Below, piece after piece: positions 1 through 12,491 of a stretch of DNA of 64,000 bases; positions within the stretch are counted from its first letter, which is position 1; each line of letters starts with the position of its first letter. This DNA is from Batkoa obscura (taxonomy: Eukaryota; Entomophthoromycota; Entomophthoromycetes; Entomophthorales; Batkoaceae), in NCBI GenBank assembly GCA_030770535.1, contig JASVEC010000048.1, positions 1-64,000 on the forward strand, in the 5' to 3' direction. Below the pieces are notes generated by a model. The model searched no databases. It saw only the letters and a list, made by a program, of their open reading frames with translations, and was not told the DNA's origin. The position numbers and the translations under genes are program-made.

Positions 1-1019
1 CTAACCCTAACCCTAACCCTAACACCTAACCCTAACCCTAACCCTAACCCTAACCCTAACCCTAACCCTAACCCTAACCCTAACCCTAACCCTAACCCTA
101 ACCCTAACCCTAACCCTAACCCTAACCCTAACCCTAACCCTAACCCTAACCCTAACCCTAACCCTAACCCTAACCCTAACCCTAACCCTAACCCTAACCC
201 TAACCCTAACCCTAACCCTAACCCTAACCCTAACCCTAACCCTAACCCTAACCCTAACCCTAACCCTAACCCTAACCCTAACCCTAACCCTAACCCTAAC
301 CCTAACCCTAACCCTAACCCTAACCCTAACCCTAACCCTAACCCTAACCCTAACCCTAACCCTAACCCTAACCCTAACCCTAACCCTAACCCTAACCCTA
401 ACCCTAACCCTAACCCTAACCCTAACCCTAACCCTAACCCTAACCCTAACCCTAACCCTAACCCTAACCCTAACCCTAACCCTAACCCTAACCCTAACCC
501 TAACCCTAACCCTAACCCTAACCCTAACCCTAACCCTAACCCTAACCCTAACCCTAACCCTAACCCTAACCCTAACCCTAACCCTAACCCTAACCCTAAC
601 CCTAACCCTAACCCTAACCCTAACCCTAACCCTAACCCTAACCCTAACCCTAACCCTAACCCTAACCCTAACCCTAACCCTAACCCTAACCCTAACCCTA
701 ACCCTAACCCTAACCCTAACCCTAACCCTAACCCTAACCCTAACCCTAACCCTAACCCTAACCCTAACCCTAACCCTAACCCTAACCCTAACCCTAACCC
801 TAACCCTAACCCTAACCCTAACCCTAACCCTAACCCTAACCCTAACCCTAACCCTAACCCTAACCCTAACCCTAACCCTAACCCTAACCCTAACCCTAAC
901 CCTAACCCTAACCCTAACCCTAACCCTAACCCTAACCCTAACCCTAACCCTAACCCTAACCCTAACCCTAACCCTAACCCTAACCCTAACCCTAACCCTA
1001 ACCCTAACCCTAACCCTAA
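1..1019. repeat. Telomere, (CCCTAA)n
   Basis: Perfect tandem CCCTAA hexamers fill this stretch. They read as the C-rich strand 5'->3' from base 1, as expected at a left chromosome end whose G-rich strand is TTAGGG. One irregular unit (taacacctaac) lies near base 22; the rest is regular up to the boundary at cctaagaggtaac. About 170 repeats are present. The array has no coding meaning, although its complement gives a long Arg-Val open frame. Confidence 0.99.
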
Positions 1020-1660
1020 GAGGTAACATTAATATTTTCAATCCTAAAAGTCCTTTTATACCATATAAAACATCACATAACCTCAACCATCTTATAAACA
1101 CTTGGACGAATCTGTCTAAATTATATAAATACGATCCATAAACACAGTTTACTAACTTTCCACCGGATATATCACACCTACCGCCAAAGAGTTTATTTAC
1201 TGAAACTGATGCTGCGCTCAACCACAACTGAACTATGGAAGACTAAAAAAAACTTTACCTCTAAACATAGGGTAATATATTATTTTTTAGAATTTCAACT
1301 TAAATTTTGAACAATCAATGTTTCCCCTTATAAACATCACATGTGATAAACTTTATAATTTTTGTACTAACAATTTGCCGATTGTGTAAACCTTGTAATG
1401 GTACTTTAATTATAATTTTAAGCTCTCAATACCAGTTAAAAATCCCATAAACCAAAAAGTTCGTTATTACAAAACTATTAATATTTAGCTACTGATGAGA
1501 TAACTCCAATACTTATTGCAAAAGTAATAGCTAATAGGTGTTAGAATTTTGTATTTCAATTAAATTTTTAAATATTTATTAGTTTTTTAATATTATTTTT
1601 GTATTTTAAAGCATTTTTATTTTGTTTTTACTACTTTGAACTACTTTTGGTCGTATTATA
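1020..1660. other. Subtelomeric AT-rich DNA, no gene seen
   Basis: Unique-looking AT-rich sequence between the telomere and the first degenerate element. No open frame with a recognisable domain and no tandem subtelomeric repeat was seen. Confidence 0.6.
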
Positions 1661-1678
1661 ATTATAAGCCAGTGTTTA

Positions 1679-2724
1679 GTGTTACTCTCATTAATTTTAC
1701 CTAACCTTAACCTTAACCTCGATTTGATTAACCCCTGCCTTTATAATATTTTTAATCATTTTCACCTTCTGTCTGGTCCTCAAATGTCGAATCAAACTCC
1801 ATACCGTTTTTCGCCAAAGTTACTATTCTCCACCTCACCTTCAAGCCCTATAGAGGTCCCTGAAGCTGCGCCACTAATAGTAACCGCCATACCAGATACC
1901 GTGGAAGATTTAAATTTTCATGTTGATGCGTTCATTGCGGAATTTAATAAAGAACCAGCGCCAAAGCCACACAAGCTTAAACTACCTCCTAGAAAAGATT
2001 TAGTATCCTGGTTAATTCCAATTCGTAACAAATTTAACAACTTTATTGTTGACACGTTCTATAAAATAAATAGATTATAACGTCTTAGTGCCAGGTTAAG
2101 TGATGCAATCAACACTGGAAACTTCCCTTCAGAGTTCAAAACCCTTAAACTGCCCTGTTTTAAACTTGATTGTAGTCAATTTAAAGATAACTCTAATATA
2201 CTTATGAATGACTTCAAGAAAAGTTATCTTACCCTACTTATTAATGATACCGACAAAGAACTTCAAACCTTACGGTGCTGTCTTTCCGTTCCTGTTGTAG
2301 GCGAAGCACTTAAATCTGTTGCCGCCAATGAATTTTACAAAACCCATGGTTCAATATTCTTCAACTGGCCTATTCTAAACTTTACCTTAGAAGATTACGC
2401 CACAATCCACCGCTTAATTAGTCAGGATATCCATAACCGAAATCTAAAGAATTTAGAAAAACAAAAAAATTAACCGAAGCACAACAACTCGCAGCTACTT
2501 CTGACACTACTTCCAATATTAAAACAATAGTGAAAGAAGAATTTAACAAACATTTATATGCTGTCGTTAAACAGATTAACAATAATGGTAATATAAGCTT
2601 TTGTTTGAAAAATTCAAAAAATTCAACTTCTCAAAATAATAAGAGCAAAAAACAAACTCCAAAAAATTCGCAAATCAAGCTTAAAGCGAATTATAATCCT
2701 AGTCCCAATCCAATAAAACAATAA
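1679..2724 (+). mobile_element. Degenerate telomere-proximal element, unknown family
   Basis: Three consecutive open stretches (about 133, 89 and 64 codons) on the plus strand look like parts of one decayed coding region. The first is Pro-rich, the middle holds a helical segment with DKELQTLRCC and a Trp-Pro motif, and the last is Lys/Asn/Gln-rich. Base composition is less AT-rich than the surroundings and codon use looks protein-like. No reverse transcriptase, integrase or zinc knuckle is visible, so the family cannot be named; a gag-like or LINE ORF1-like protein is possible. It is treated as a fossil with a few breaks. A telomere-like ACCTTAACCTTAACCT run sits at its 5' end. Confidence 0.35.
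1699..1719. repeat. Degenerate internal telomere-like repeat
   Basis: Bases read cctaaccttaaccttaacct, three CCTTAA/CCTAAC units. They resemble the telomere motif with a C-to-T change. They lie about 680 bases inside the true telomere at the start of the degenerate element. Confidence 0.6.
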
Positions 2725-2867
2725 AAACTATCTTTTTGTAACATTATGTTGTTTTTTTTATTTAATACTATAGCAATTTTAATTTACATTTATATTTTGA
2801 AAAAAAACTATATTAAAAAAAACATCAATGAATTTAATTTTTTGGTTTTTTTAATTATGAAATATTG

Positions 2868-3408
2868 CTTCATCAGCTCTATAATTGATTACATAATAAT
2901 CACTCAATTTGTTTACAAAACTAGTTGTAGCCTTGTATTCAATTTTGTCAAGTGATTCATACGATACAATCAATACAAAGTTCCTTATTTACATTTGCTG
3001 TGAGAATTCCTATCGCCTAATCATAAAGAACTTATTATCCACTTTTTAATGCCCATACTTGGCAACTATAATAAGAAATAACTGTTATTAGGTTCCCTAT
3101 ATATAGCCGCCTAGTTAGAGTATGAAAGAGATTTTTCAACATGATAACTCGAGGCTTTTCAATTGAATTATTCCCTGATATCGTACCTTTAATAAAGCTA
3201 TTAATTTTTATAGTATTTTGCGTAGATTTTACAGTAGTATCTTCTATTCTATTTGTTTTACATAGTCCGTAGCTTATTACGTATTATTCCTATTAATTTA
3301 AGTCTATCTTAGTTACATAAACTAAGACTTTTCGACTTACGGCCAGTTAATTAGGCTAAAATTGCTTTTAACTCCAACCACTGAGTACTAACTTTCACAT
3401 AATAAATT
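2868..3408 (-). mobile_element. Inverted partial copy of DDE transposon arm
   Basis: This stretch is an imperfect reverse-complement copy of 4391-4858. Shared landmarks include the cgaggctttt/aaaagcctcg and gatatcgtac/gtacgatatc blocks and the ctaagactt/gtcttag blocks. It carries roughly 100 extra bases near 3014-3118 that the other arm lacks. With the other arm it forms a large inverted repeat around an AT-rich spacer. It is a degenerate fragment of a DNA transposon. Confidence 0.7.
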
Positions 3409-4390
3409 TTATTTATTTTTATTTTTATTAATTTCTTAATTTACTAATAACTGTTATTTATTATACTCATTATTTGATTAAACTAAATTATTTAAAGATA
3501 AATTTTATTTATCAAAAATTAATATTTTTGCTTTTCAAACTTATTTTTATTGTTTTTTAATTAATACTTGCTATTTATATATTATTTAAAAAAATTGAAG
3601 TAAAGTTTTTAGAAGCTAATAAATATTATAAAATTTACTGTTTAAAGCTTAGTTACTTTATATTAGTTATAAAAAGCTGGAAGTCTATAAAATATAAAGT
3701 TATAATAATAATAGTATAAATAAAACAAGTAAATACTTATATTAAAATATTATTTGATAGAATTAAAAAAAATAAAAAATAAAAAATAAAAAATATTTTA
3801 TAAAAAACTGGAAATATATATAACATTTAAAACTAAGTTATATAGTAAAATATTACAGTTTTAAATAAAGTTGATGACTAATAAGTTTAGTTTTAGGTTA
3901 TATAATTAAAATAAATTGTGATTTATAAATATAAAGTATAATAAAAAATAAGTTATATGAAATATCATAAGCATAAAATGTTTACTAATAAATTGTATAA
4001 AATAATAATAAATACAAAAAAAAAATAATTAAATAATATATCTAAGTTTTAGTATTTAAAAAAAGTACAATAATATTTAAATAGCTAGAACATATGCTAT
4101 GAAATTAGATTTTATAATTTATATTACTTTGTCAAACTATTTAAAATTATCAAAATTTTAAGTTAATTCTAAAACTTTTCTGTTTAAACTAATTTACACA
4201 AATAATATTATTTTATTTGAAATGCTTTTAATTAAAATATAATAATTTTGAAAATAATAACTTTTATATTTATAATAAATTTATATTTAAAAATTTTATT
4301 ATATTTAGTTTTAATAAACTTATTTTAATTTTTAAATTATTTTTTATAGCATTTTGCATAATTTATAGCTAGCATAAAATATTTTTCATA
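3409..4390. other. Very AT-rich spacer between inverted arms
   Basis: Almost entirely A/T with short poly-A and TTTAAA runs. No open reading frame or RNA gene was seen. It may be transposon interior, or sequence trapped between two inverted copies. Confidence 0.5.
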
Positions 4391-5880
4391 ATTGTGAAAG
4401 TTGGTACTTAGTGGTAGGAGTTAAAAGCAGCTCTTGGTTGATTAACTTGCCTTGAGTCGAACGGTCTTAGTTTATGTAACTAAGATAGACTTAAATGAAC
4501 AAGAATAATACATAATAAGTTACGAACTATGTAAAACAAATAGAATAGAAAATACTACTGTAAAATCTACGTAAGACGTTGTCAGAAAGACTTAGTGGCT
4601 TTATTAATGGTACGATATCAGGGAGTAATTCAGTTAAAAAGCCTCGAGTTATCATGTTGAAGGATCTCTTTTATACTCTTTGCAATGCGAAGTTAGAAAT
4701 TCTCACAGCAAATCAAAGCAAAGAACTCTGGATTGATTATACCACATGCTTTACGGTTAAATTGATTGCAAGACTACCACTAGCTTTGTAAACAAGTTAA
4801 ATGATTATTGTGTTACAATTAATCCGAGAGCTGATAAACCAATATTTTACAGGAGACTGTTTAATTGATTTAATATCAAAGAGCTTTTATTTAAAAAGTT
4901 TACAAAAATCAATATATGGGCAGATACAGGAAATCATTTTAAATCTCAAGAGTTTTTCGTTACATATTTGAAGAAATTCATAAAATAAATAATAGTTTAA
5001 ATATTGATCTTAATTTTTTTGCTGAGTATCATGGAAAAAGCATAGTTGACAGACATTTTGGAAACCTTTCACAATGGAAAAATAGTTTTGAAGCATTAGG
5101 TAAAATAGATATTGATCAATTAGTTTCAAAATTTGAGATTTTTATTTGTGAACATAATAGAAATAACAACTGAACTGTTAATAATGGGAAAACAAATATA
5201 ATTTTTAAAAAGTATGAAAGAAACAAAGATACCAAAAAATAATAAAAGTACAAGGTATTAAAAAGTATTTACATTTTATTAAACGTGGTAACAAACTACA
5301 CTGCTATCTAATATCTAATAGATCAAAAAAAAGTGATATAATTACATTAAAGTTATAGAGTCTATAGAAAATACAAAAATTAAAAGATCAGCCCCAGCTT
5401 ATCTTACAAAAATAACTGAAAATTTAAAAGCTTCAATATTTACTAAGCAAGTAAGTAGCTTATCAAATGATAGAAATCAATTATTAAATGGGGATATTAC
5501 TTTAATTATTAATAACTAAGTTAATAAATACTCAAAGAGCAAGTAGTTGTAATAATAAGTAAAAACTATTATTATATTGCTTGTATTACATAGGGATGAT
5601 TAACTATAGTTTTGGGGCTAACCACTCCCTCCCATGCAGCTATTTATCAACTTAGTGATATATTGATAATGTAATTATAACATTAAAAGAATTTGTTTAT
5701 TTGATAGTAAATCTGCAATGTTAGCTATAAAGCAGTCAATAATAGATACTTCTCAATGAGGTTTTATATGAATATGCATTTATTTGCATACTACAACTTT
5801 AATTAATATTAATATATAAACTATATTAGTAAAAGCATTGCTAATCCGGGAATTTGTATTAAATTTAATAGAAATTCTAT
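4391..5880 (+). mobile_element. DNA transposon, DDE-type transposase-like, degenerate
   Basis: The plus strand carries transposase-like coding fragments. A first part holds WIDYTTCFTVKLIARLPLA. A second, near 4890-5170, reads WADTGNHFKSQEFF, then FFAEYHGKSIVDRHFGNL. The spacing of the Asp (ADTGNHF) and the later acidic HGK..D.HFG block is typical of RNase H-fold DDE transposases; the superfamily was not identified. Part of it is duplicated in inverse at 2868-3408. Sequences from both its start (about 4680-4858) and its far end (about 5770-5880) reappear together at 63.7-64.0 kb, which sets a minimum extent for the element. The coding region is interrupted and not functional. Confidence 0.6.
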
Positions 5881-6166
5881 TAACTTACAATATAAATTAT
5901 AATAAAATAATTCAAAACTGGGTCAGGTACTTTTGGTTTTTAATAAAGATTTATTTCTATAGAATTTTAAGCAAAGTTTTTAAAATATATAATATTTAAA
6001 AATTGGATAAAAAAATGAAACCAATTCGGACGCCCCCAAATAATAAATTAAACAAGTTGTATTAAAAAGTTAATATTAAATAAGTTTAAAGTTATGCTAC
6101 TTTTATTAGAAGAAGCAATAAATCAAATAAAAAAGCAGCAAAGAAATTTTATACAAACTTATTATT
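5881..6166. other. AT-rich DNA without a recognised gene
   Basis: Low-complexity AT-rich sequence between the transposon and a short transposon-like open frame. Nothing coding was recognised. Confidence 0.5.
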
Positions 6167-6406
6167 ATGGAAAATAAAACTGCCCAGCTTGATGCTAACG
6201 ATATGTTAAATAGGCATTGTCATACACCAAAGAAGCGGATTCAGAAAGGTACTGCTTTTAGTATAAAAGATGGTCATAATCTTTTAAAAAAATTACGCAT
6301 GAATAACCAAAAGCAACAAGATATAAGCAAAGTCAAGGATTTTGAAAACAAGTTACAAAAGAAGAAACCAAATTGTAAAAAATGTGAGCGTTGGGCATTA
6401 TGCTAA
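6167..6406 (+). pseudogene. Fragment resembling a pogo-type transposase C-terminus
   Basis: A 79-codon frame, Lys-rich, contains PKKRIQKGTAFSIKDGHNLL and ends in a Cys cluster (CKKCERW). Pogo/DDE_1 transposases of fungi often end with a basic KKR..L..A....G..LL stretch followed by a CCHC-like tail, so a C-terminal remnant of such a plain DNA transposon is the best guess. No catalytic domain is present upstream. It could also be a chance frame. Confidence 0.3.
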
Positions 6407-6748
6407 AACATGTTTATTAAATAACCTCATTTTTTAGCTTTATTTTTTATTAATGTAAGTACAGCTAAAATTTTAGATCAAATGATTATGAGGATCAAAC
6501 GATTAGTTTGTACGTTATTGTTTTTAAAAACTCTGGTTTTTAACTATTATAACTATTTAATTACCTTGAGAAAAAACTATTTGTATGAAGTGAAAAGCCA
6601 CTATAAATTTAATTCAGAATTATAAAAAAACGAATATAATTAAAGATTATTTTAATGCTTATGATAAAAATAAAGCTAATACTATGCTTTGGCCGAGAAA
6701 GATAACCTAAATATATTTAATATGTGTTTTATAATTAAAAATGAATAA
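6407..6748. other. Intergenic, MMS19 3' flank
   Basis: AT-rich sequence between the transposon remnants and the end of MMS19. No gene or structured element was seen. Confidence 0.5.
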
Positions 6749-9700
6749 TCACCATCTATTTCTACAGCGAACAACTTTAGCCCGAACAATTCTTTTTGGA
6801 TCATCCAAAGCCGGGATTAATGCCTTTGTTACTTCAAATTGGGAAGGTAATAAAAGCTCCGCTGGTAAATGATGAGGAAATTCACCTAAGCAATTTATTG
6901 CTTCAATTCTAACTTGAATTGGAATACTTTTATCATTCTTGATAGGATGATATGGAAGTACAAGCAATAATAATTTGGATAAAAGAGTTGAATAAATTTC
7001 TATAATTAAAGCATTGGATTCTTGTAATATTAATGTTAAAGTCTTTAACGTAGAAATTTGAATTTGAGGAATGAAATGATCTAATGCAGAGAGCAAGAGA
7101 GGCAAAAGCTATATAAAGATTAATATGAATGAGAAGCATAAAAAAATAAACATACAGTAACACCGTCACGTAATAAGATTTGTTTAGGTATATGAATTAA
7201 AAGCGAAGATATAGCAATTAAGTAGTTATGCTTAATTTCTATAAAATAAATGATTAAAAATTAAAGTTTTATATTGTATTGTATACCTTCAGAATTAGCT
7301 TCTAAAAATCCCTTTGTGAGTTTTGGTAAAAGTAGTGAAAAACTTCTTTGCTTATATAAGAGTTTAATTATTGAATGATTTTGTTTTGTAAAAAACCATT
7401 TATCCTCTTTAAAAATTTGATCAATTGCTTCTGAAACATTGCTACCGAGATCATTATCATCTAACAATTGAACGAGTAATTCTAAAAGTTCAAAGCCAAA
7501 TTTTTCACTTTGAATTACTAAAGCTTTACATCCCTTGTAATTTGATAATTATAAAGATCATATGTAATAAATATTTTAAATTACCCATAATATTAATTCA
7601 AGTGACATCTTACGCTTATTTATTTCATTCGACTTGTTTCTTAATTCAAAAGTAATTTTATTAACAAAATTCTCCTTAACAAATTCTGAAAGCTTATCAT
7701 CTAATAAATTTAATTTCCAATTACAATAACAACAATAATAAATTATTTACCTTTAAATCTTTTGTTAAGAACTATTGATATGATTTGACAACAAGAGTGG
7801 AATTGTGCATAATCTTTGCTTGAAAAAGAAAGATCTAACAAATTAAGTAATAAACTTTCTGTTGTTATTGACCAATTTAAAACCTAATAATAAAACCATT
7901 GAGTAAAAACATTTATGTTATTGAAATATTACCTCTTTATGGCAAGCAACTAAAATAGATAAGAATAAGTTACATAAAATAGTTTGAGATGGCGTTCCAG
8001 GATTCTAAAATTAACTGATTAGCTATAAAAATTTATGATGAACAAAAATTACAGTAAATGGATTAAAGTTGGCAAATTCATTTGAAGTGTTGTCTCCAAA
8101 GAATGATCCTTTATCTTTTCCATTAAAATAAAGTTTATAACTTTCATTCAATATTTGTTGCTGAAGCGGAATATTCAAAATGCGAATAGTTACTATTAAA
8201 ATATGCTCTATAATATTAACAGCTGTAGGATGGCAAATTATTGGTGCTTGTATAGATAAAGAAAAGGATAAACATTTATAGAGGATTGGAACTACAACGC
8301 CATTAAGCAATACCATTAAATCCCCATTAATCGTAGTAGAAATATTACATGCTTCTAAAATATTTAAAAGTATTTCAAGTGCTTTGGCCAAATAATCCAC
8401 ATATAATATGTTCTCCTCTTTAATAAAAGTTAAACCTGACTAAAATAACTCATACTAAATCAATTACCTCTTCCAATTATATCTATAACATAAAAAAGTT
8501 CCTTAATAATTACACTAAATGCGGAAGGTTCACACGATAGTTTAACAAGGGAAGATAAATTAGAATGAAACTTATCTACTGGAATCATTTTTAAATCTTG
8601 ACTTGATTCTAAGATAAAGTAAAGGTTTAAAAATGATTATTAAAGATAAAGTAATAACTTACTTGGGAAGTGAGAAAATAACATAGGAAGTACAACATTC
8701 AATATCATTTCTGGTAGCGTTTTATTAAGCTCTATTAAATATTCTAGTAATTCATCCCTAGTTATGTAAAAATAAGTAATTTTTTTAAAAGTCAAAGCTA
8801 CCTTACTTTATCATTTCATCTTCAATGCTTAACAAATAGGATACTATTATTTGAGTATAATATTGTTTCTAAAAAATATTTAAATAAAGACAAGTATATG
8901 GTTTTAAGTTAAAATAGATTACCTCTTCGATTGAAAAAAGGTCGGGTATTATAATACATTCAATTAAACCTTTGACTGAAATTTTTTGTATTCCAACAAA
9001 TTCTCCTTTTACTGACAATATTTTTGAAAATTCTTGTAAAAGAACATCTTTACAGTAAAAGATAGCATCATTATTCGGTAATTCTATAACTAATTAATAA
9101 TAATAAAGCAATCAAAAAAATGTCTTACTTAAAAGTGAAGTTGGATTAGTCAATACAGATTTATAAGATTCAAGTAAATTAACTATACATTCAACTAATG
9201 CCTTTCGCTTGGTAACCAACTCTGCCTTTGTGTAAAAATCTATTATTAAATGTAGTAATATCTTTCCAAAATAAAAACATATTTCACCTAAAAGTTAATT
9301 AGTATTAAATAATGAAGTTTGCAATATATTACTGTTCGATTCTGAAATAGCTTTTATAGCTAACCCAGCTGAATTGACTACTTTCACATCATCACTTTTT
9401 AAATTGACTTTAATTTCATTCAGATATAAAGCAATCGAATCCTGAACTTTCATGTTGTTCATAAACTTAGGATCTTTTTTACAAATGTTGACAAAAAGCT
9501 CTTGAACTACTTTTAATGAAAGCTTTTGAATATCTTCATCAATTGGATGGTATATCTAAATATTGTTTTAATAATAAATTAATAAAACAAATTAAAGTCT
9601 TACTTCTTCTAAAAGATTCTTAACAAGTGATGTAACATTATTTAAAATACTATTTAAACGATAAACAGGCAAAGCTGACAAAAGTAAATTTAAAGAATCT

Positions 9701-10879
9701 TTCTAGTTTACACAAATTTTAAATTTTCAAATATAAAATGAAAGTTATTACCTTAGCATTTGGTGAACTGGAAGATAATTTATCTAAAATTGAAGGCAAA
9801 GCAAACTCATCAAAATAAAACGTTGCGGATAAAATTTGTCTTTAAAGTGATATAAATATTAGATAACAAAATATGTTAATGTTACCTTAATTCCTCTTTT
9901 AAAGTAATTGGTGAAATACTAAATGGATCATCTTTAGGAGCTTTGAAAGTTATAGGAAAATAACAAAATGTTATGTCAAAAAAGTCCTATATATATATTT
10001 AAATGACAGTATTTATAGTAAAATCTTAAGCTTACTTTCGAGAATTTTCCAATATTGTAATTTACAATAACATGTTTTACTAAATTGAATACTATAATTA
10101 AGTTTCTTGGATCTTTTTCTCCATCAACTGCTTCAATTAACCCTTTAAAAAACTCATCTTGCATTGAATTGGCAACTAAATAAGTGAGTTAATTTTACAA
10201 CTAATATTAATAAAATCGAGGTACTTGTTGGAAAATCCTTAATAACTCTATCCAAAATATAAAAACATTCTAATCTTAAACTTTGGTTTAACTCTTGAAC
10301 ATGGATATATTTAAAAAGACTAAAACAATTAATATCTAATTGCTTATTAATAACAAAATATACTTTTTTAATAAATCGTAGGCTTCATTATAACCAAACT
10401 TAGGTCTAAATTTTTGTAAGCTTGATACTCCTTTAAGTATCTCAGTTATACAATATTTATCCTGAAAACGCTGAATGAAAAATTGATTAAAAGCCTGAAC
10501 TGAAACACAATTAAGTTATCATCTTTAAATTAAATAAATAATACCTTCGTTTAACGTGATCAAATCATCATCAATGTTTTTTAAAATGTCCGAAAGCAAA
10601 GATATACCTGTATAAATATTTAAAATGATTTTTTCAGCAAATGTTATACTATATACCTTTTGATCTTAAATTCGAGTCCTCACTTATCAGATATTCTTGC
10701 AAATACTTAATAAAACCAGAGAAAGTTAAAGTTGTATTAGAAAATTCTTAAATTTGGTTAATAATCATTTAGCTTTGGAAATATATTGTACCATTTATAA
10801 TCTCTTTCAATATAACTTCAGTATCGTCTCGGTTTGAATCAAAAGATAGTATATAACGTTGGATTAACTCTTCAGCCAT
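6749..10879 (-). CDS. MMS19: MMS19 cytosolic Fe-S assembly/targeting protein
   Basis: MMS19 (yeast Met18) is the HEAT-repeat scaffold of the CIA targeting complex. It delivers Fe-S clusters to DNA polymerases, helicases such as XPD, and related nuclear enzymes. Three regions fix the identity. Near 10.1 kb is DGEKDPRNLI, matching the signature DGEKDPRNL of the N-terminal MMS19 domain. Near 7.35 kb is KQRSFSLLLPKLTKGF, matching KQRFF...LVQGF. The last exon holds LDDPKRIVRAKVVRCRNRW, matching the C-terminal LDDKKRLVRKEAVSARGEW. The start is MAEELIQRYILSF at 10879; the stop is at 6749. About twenty introns of roughly 45-60 nt interrupt it, leaving a product near the usual 1,000 residues. Not every intron boundary was resolved. 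Confidence 0.93.
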
Positions 10880-11211
10880 TTTATCTATTTATTATAGAAA
10901 GATAATAATTTAATAGAGATAATAGAATAGGTGAATATTGAGATAATTAAATTTTATCGAAATCATGAATTTATCCAATAAAAATCGAATCGAATTTAAT
11001 TTATGAAATAATACTAAAAGTATATTATATTATTGTCAAATATAACACCTGAAATTGTTAATATAAATCAATAAAAAATTTATCTACTTAAAAAACAATA
11101 CACCTGTTTTTAAATATTTACATAATGATTTCAAGTTCAATCTGTATTAATATAGAAAATTAAAATTAAAGTATAATTAAAACATAATAAATAAAGGTAT
11201 TCTAGTTTTTT
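10880..11211. other. Intergenic between MMS19 and uL24m
   Basis: AT-rich spacer of about 330 bases between two minus-strand genes. It must contain the MMS19 promoter and the uL24m terminator. No motif stands out. Confidence 0.6.
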
Positions 11212-12120
11212 TTAATTTGATTCAACAGATGTATTTTTCTGTAAGCCACCAGGAGTAAATCTAGTAAATTTAGGACGAGACATGCGTTCTGCTTTAAGTT
11301 GAAGTTTCTCTTTTTCTTTTTGCTATTAAAAATTAAAATTAAAATTAAAATTATTTAAATAAATATGATCAAAACTTACAAGCTTTAATAAGCTACGATG
11401 TAAGTCATAAGCAGCTCTTTTAGGGGAACGGAGCTCATCGATAACACCCTTAGGTAATGGGTAAGACTCAAGGGTAGGTGTATAAGTAACTTTAGTTACA
11501 GCCTCTGGGAGAGTATCATAAGGTCCATCTTTTCGGGCATCAATATACTCTAAAAAAGTTGGACGAGGTATCATAGTATTAGTTCCTTTTACAAATCTCT
11601 GGTTTTTCAATTTTCCGCTTTCTTCATCCTTAACTTTACGAAGTTCAACTTTAATAGCACGTCTAATAGTTAAAAAATAAGTTATACTAATAAAATTATA
11701 AATTCATTACCTAGTATTAGGATCAATATGCATCACATTAGAATAGTGGATGGGCATTTCTTTTTGAACTTTACCTCCAGGAGAATCTGCATTTTTAGGG
11801 ACATGTTTCCATACCTTTAAGTAATAATAAATAAGCCAAGTAAAAATAATAGCTATTATTATACCAAGTTTTTTCCAGTAACAACAAGTTTGTTTTGATC
11901 TCTAACTACTCTCTGTACTCTACCAATCTCCCCTTTATCTTTTCCTGATATTATCATAACCTTTATAAAATAAATATTTCTTTCACAAATCAATATGGCA
12001 ATAACTTACTTCATCTCCTTTAATTATATTCCATTTCTTAATTAAGTTATCCGGATGTGGTAAATTAGGTTGGTGCTGAACACGGGTAGATATCAAGGAT
12101 AATAACTTTGACTTACTCAT
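11212..12120 (-). CDS. uL24m: Mitochondrial large-subunit ribosomal protein uL24m
   Basis: Five exons (12120-12010, 11960-11865, 11814-11711, 11662-11380, 11322-11212) total 705 nt and give 234 residues. The KOW domain begins WNIIKGDEVMIISGKDKGEI and continues GRVQRVVRDQNKLVVTGKNL, the hallmark of uL24. The longer C-terminal extension (PRPTFLEYIDARKDGPYDT) is typical of the mitochondrial form (MRPL24 in animals, Mrpl40 in yeast). The short N-terminus MSKSKLLSLISTRVQHQ is basic and fits a mitochondrial targeting region. One of two markers in this window for a working mitochondrial translation/respiration system. Introns are 48-57 nt. Confidence 0.92.
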
Positions 12121-12491
12121 CTATAAATCTATATTGTATACTATTATTAAAAATAACAAAATAGCAATTTGGGATTTTATTTGAAAGGGATCCAATTAAA
12201 AAAAGAATAAAAAGAAGCCAATAAGAGATAACCATTATTCAATATCAAACTTTCAAAATAATAATGTAAAATTGATATTAATTAAAATTAAATAACTTAA
12301 CAAATACATTTATATTTTGTAAAAGTGAACAAGTTTTACCTTTGAAAAAAATTCTAAAAAACCGATTATATATTTAAATTAAAATGAAAAAGTCTCTTAT
12401 CATCTCTTTTCAAATATATTTTAATAAAAAAATTAAATAGGAATATTATTCAACTATTTATTATTTATATTTGTTTTATTTATGTTTAAGA
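12121..12491. other. Intergenic, uL24m promoter / SDS3 3' flank
   Basis: AT-rich DNA of about 370 bases between two minus-strand genes. It contains T-rich runs, but no definable promoter motif. Confidence 0.5.

Noticed and set aside
19-1227. Long Arg-Val open frame on the minus strand
   Set aside because: It is just the translation of the telomere repeat, followed by a short non-repeat start; no gene.
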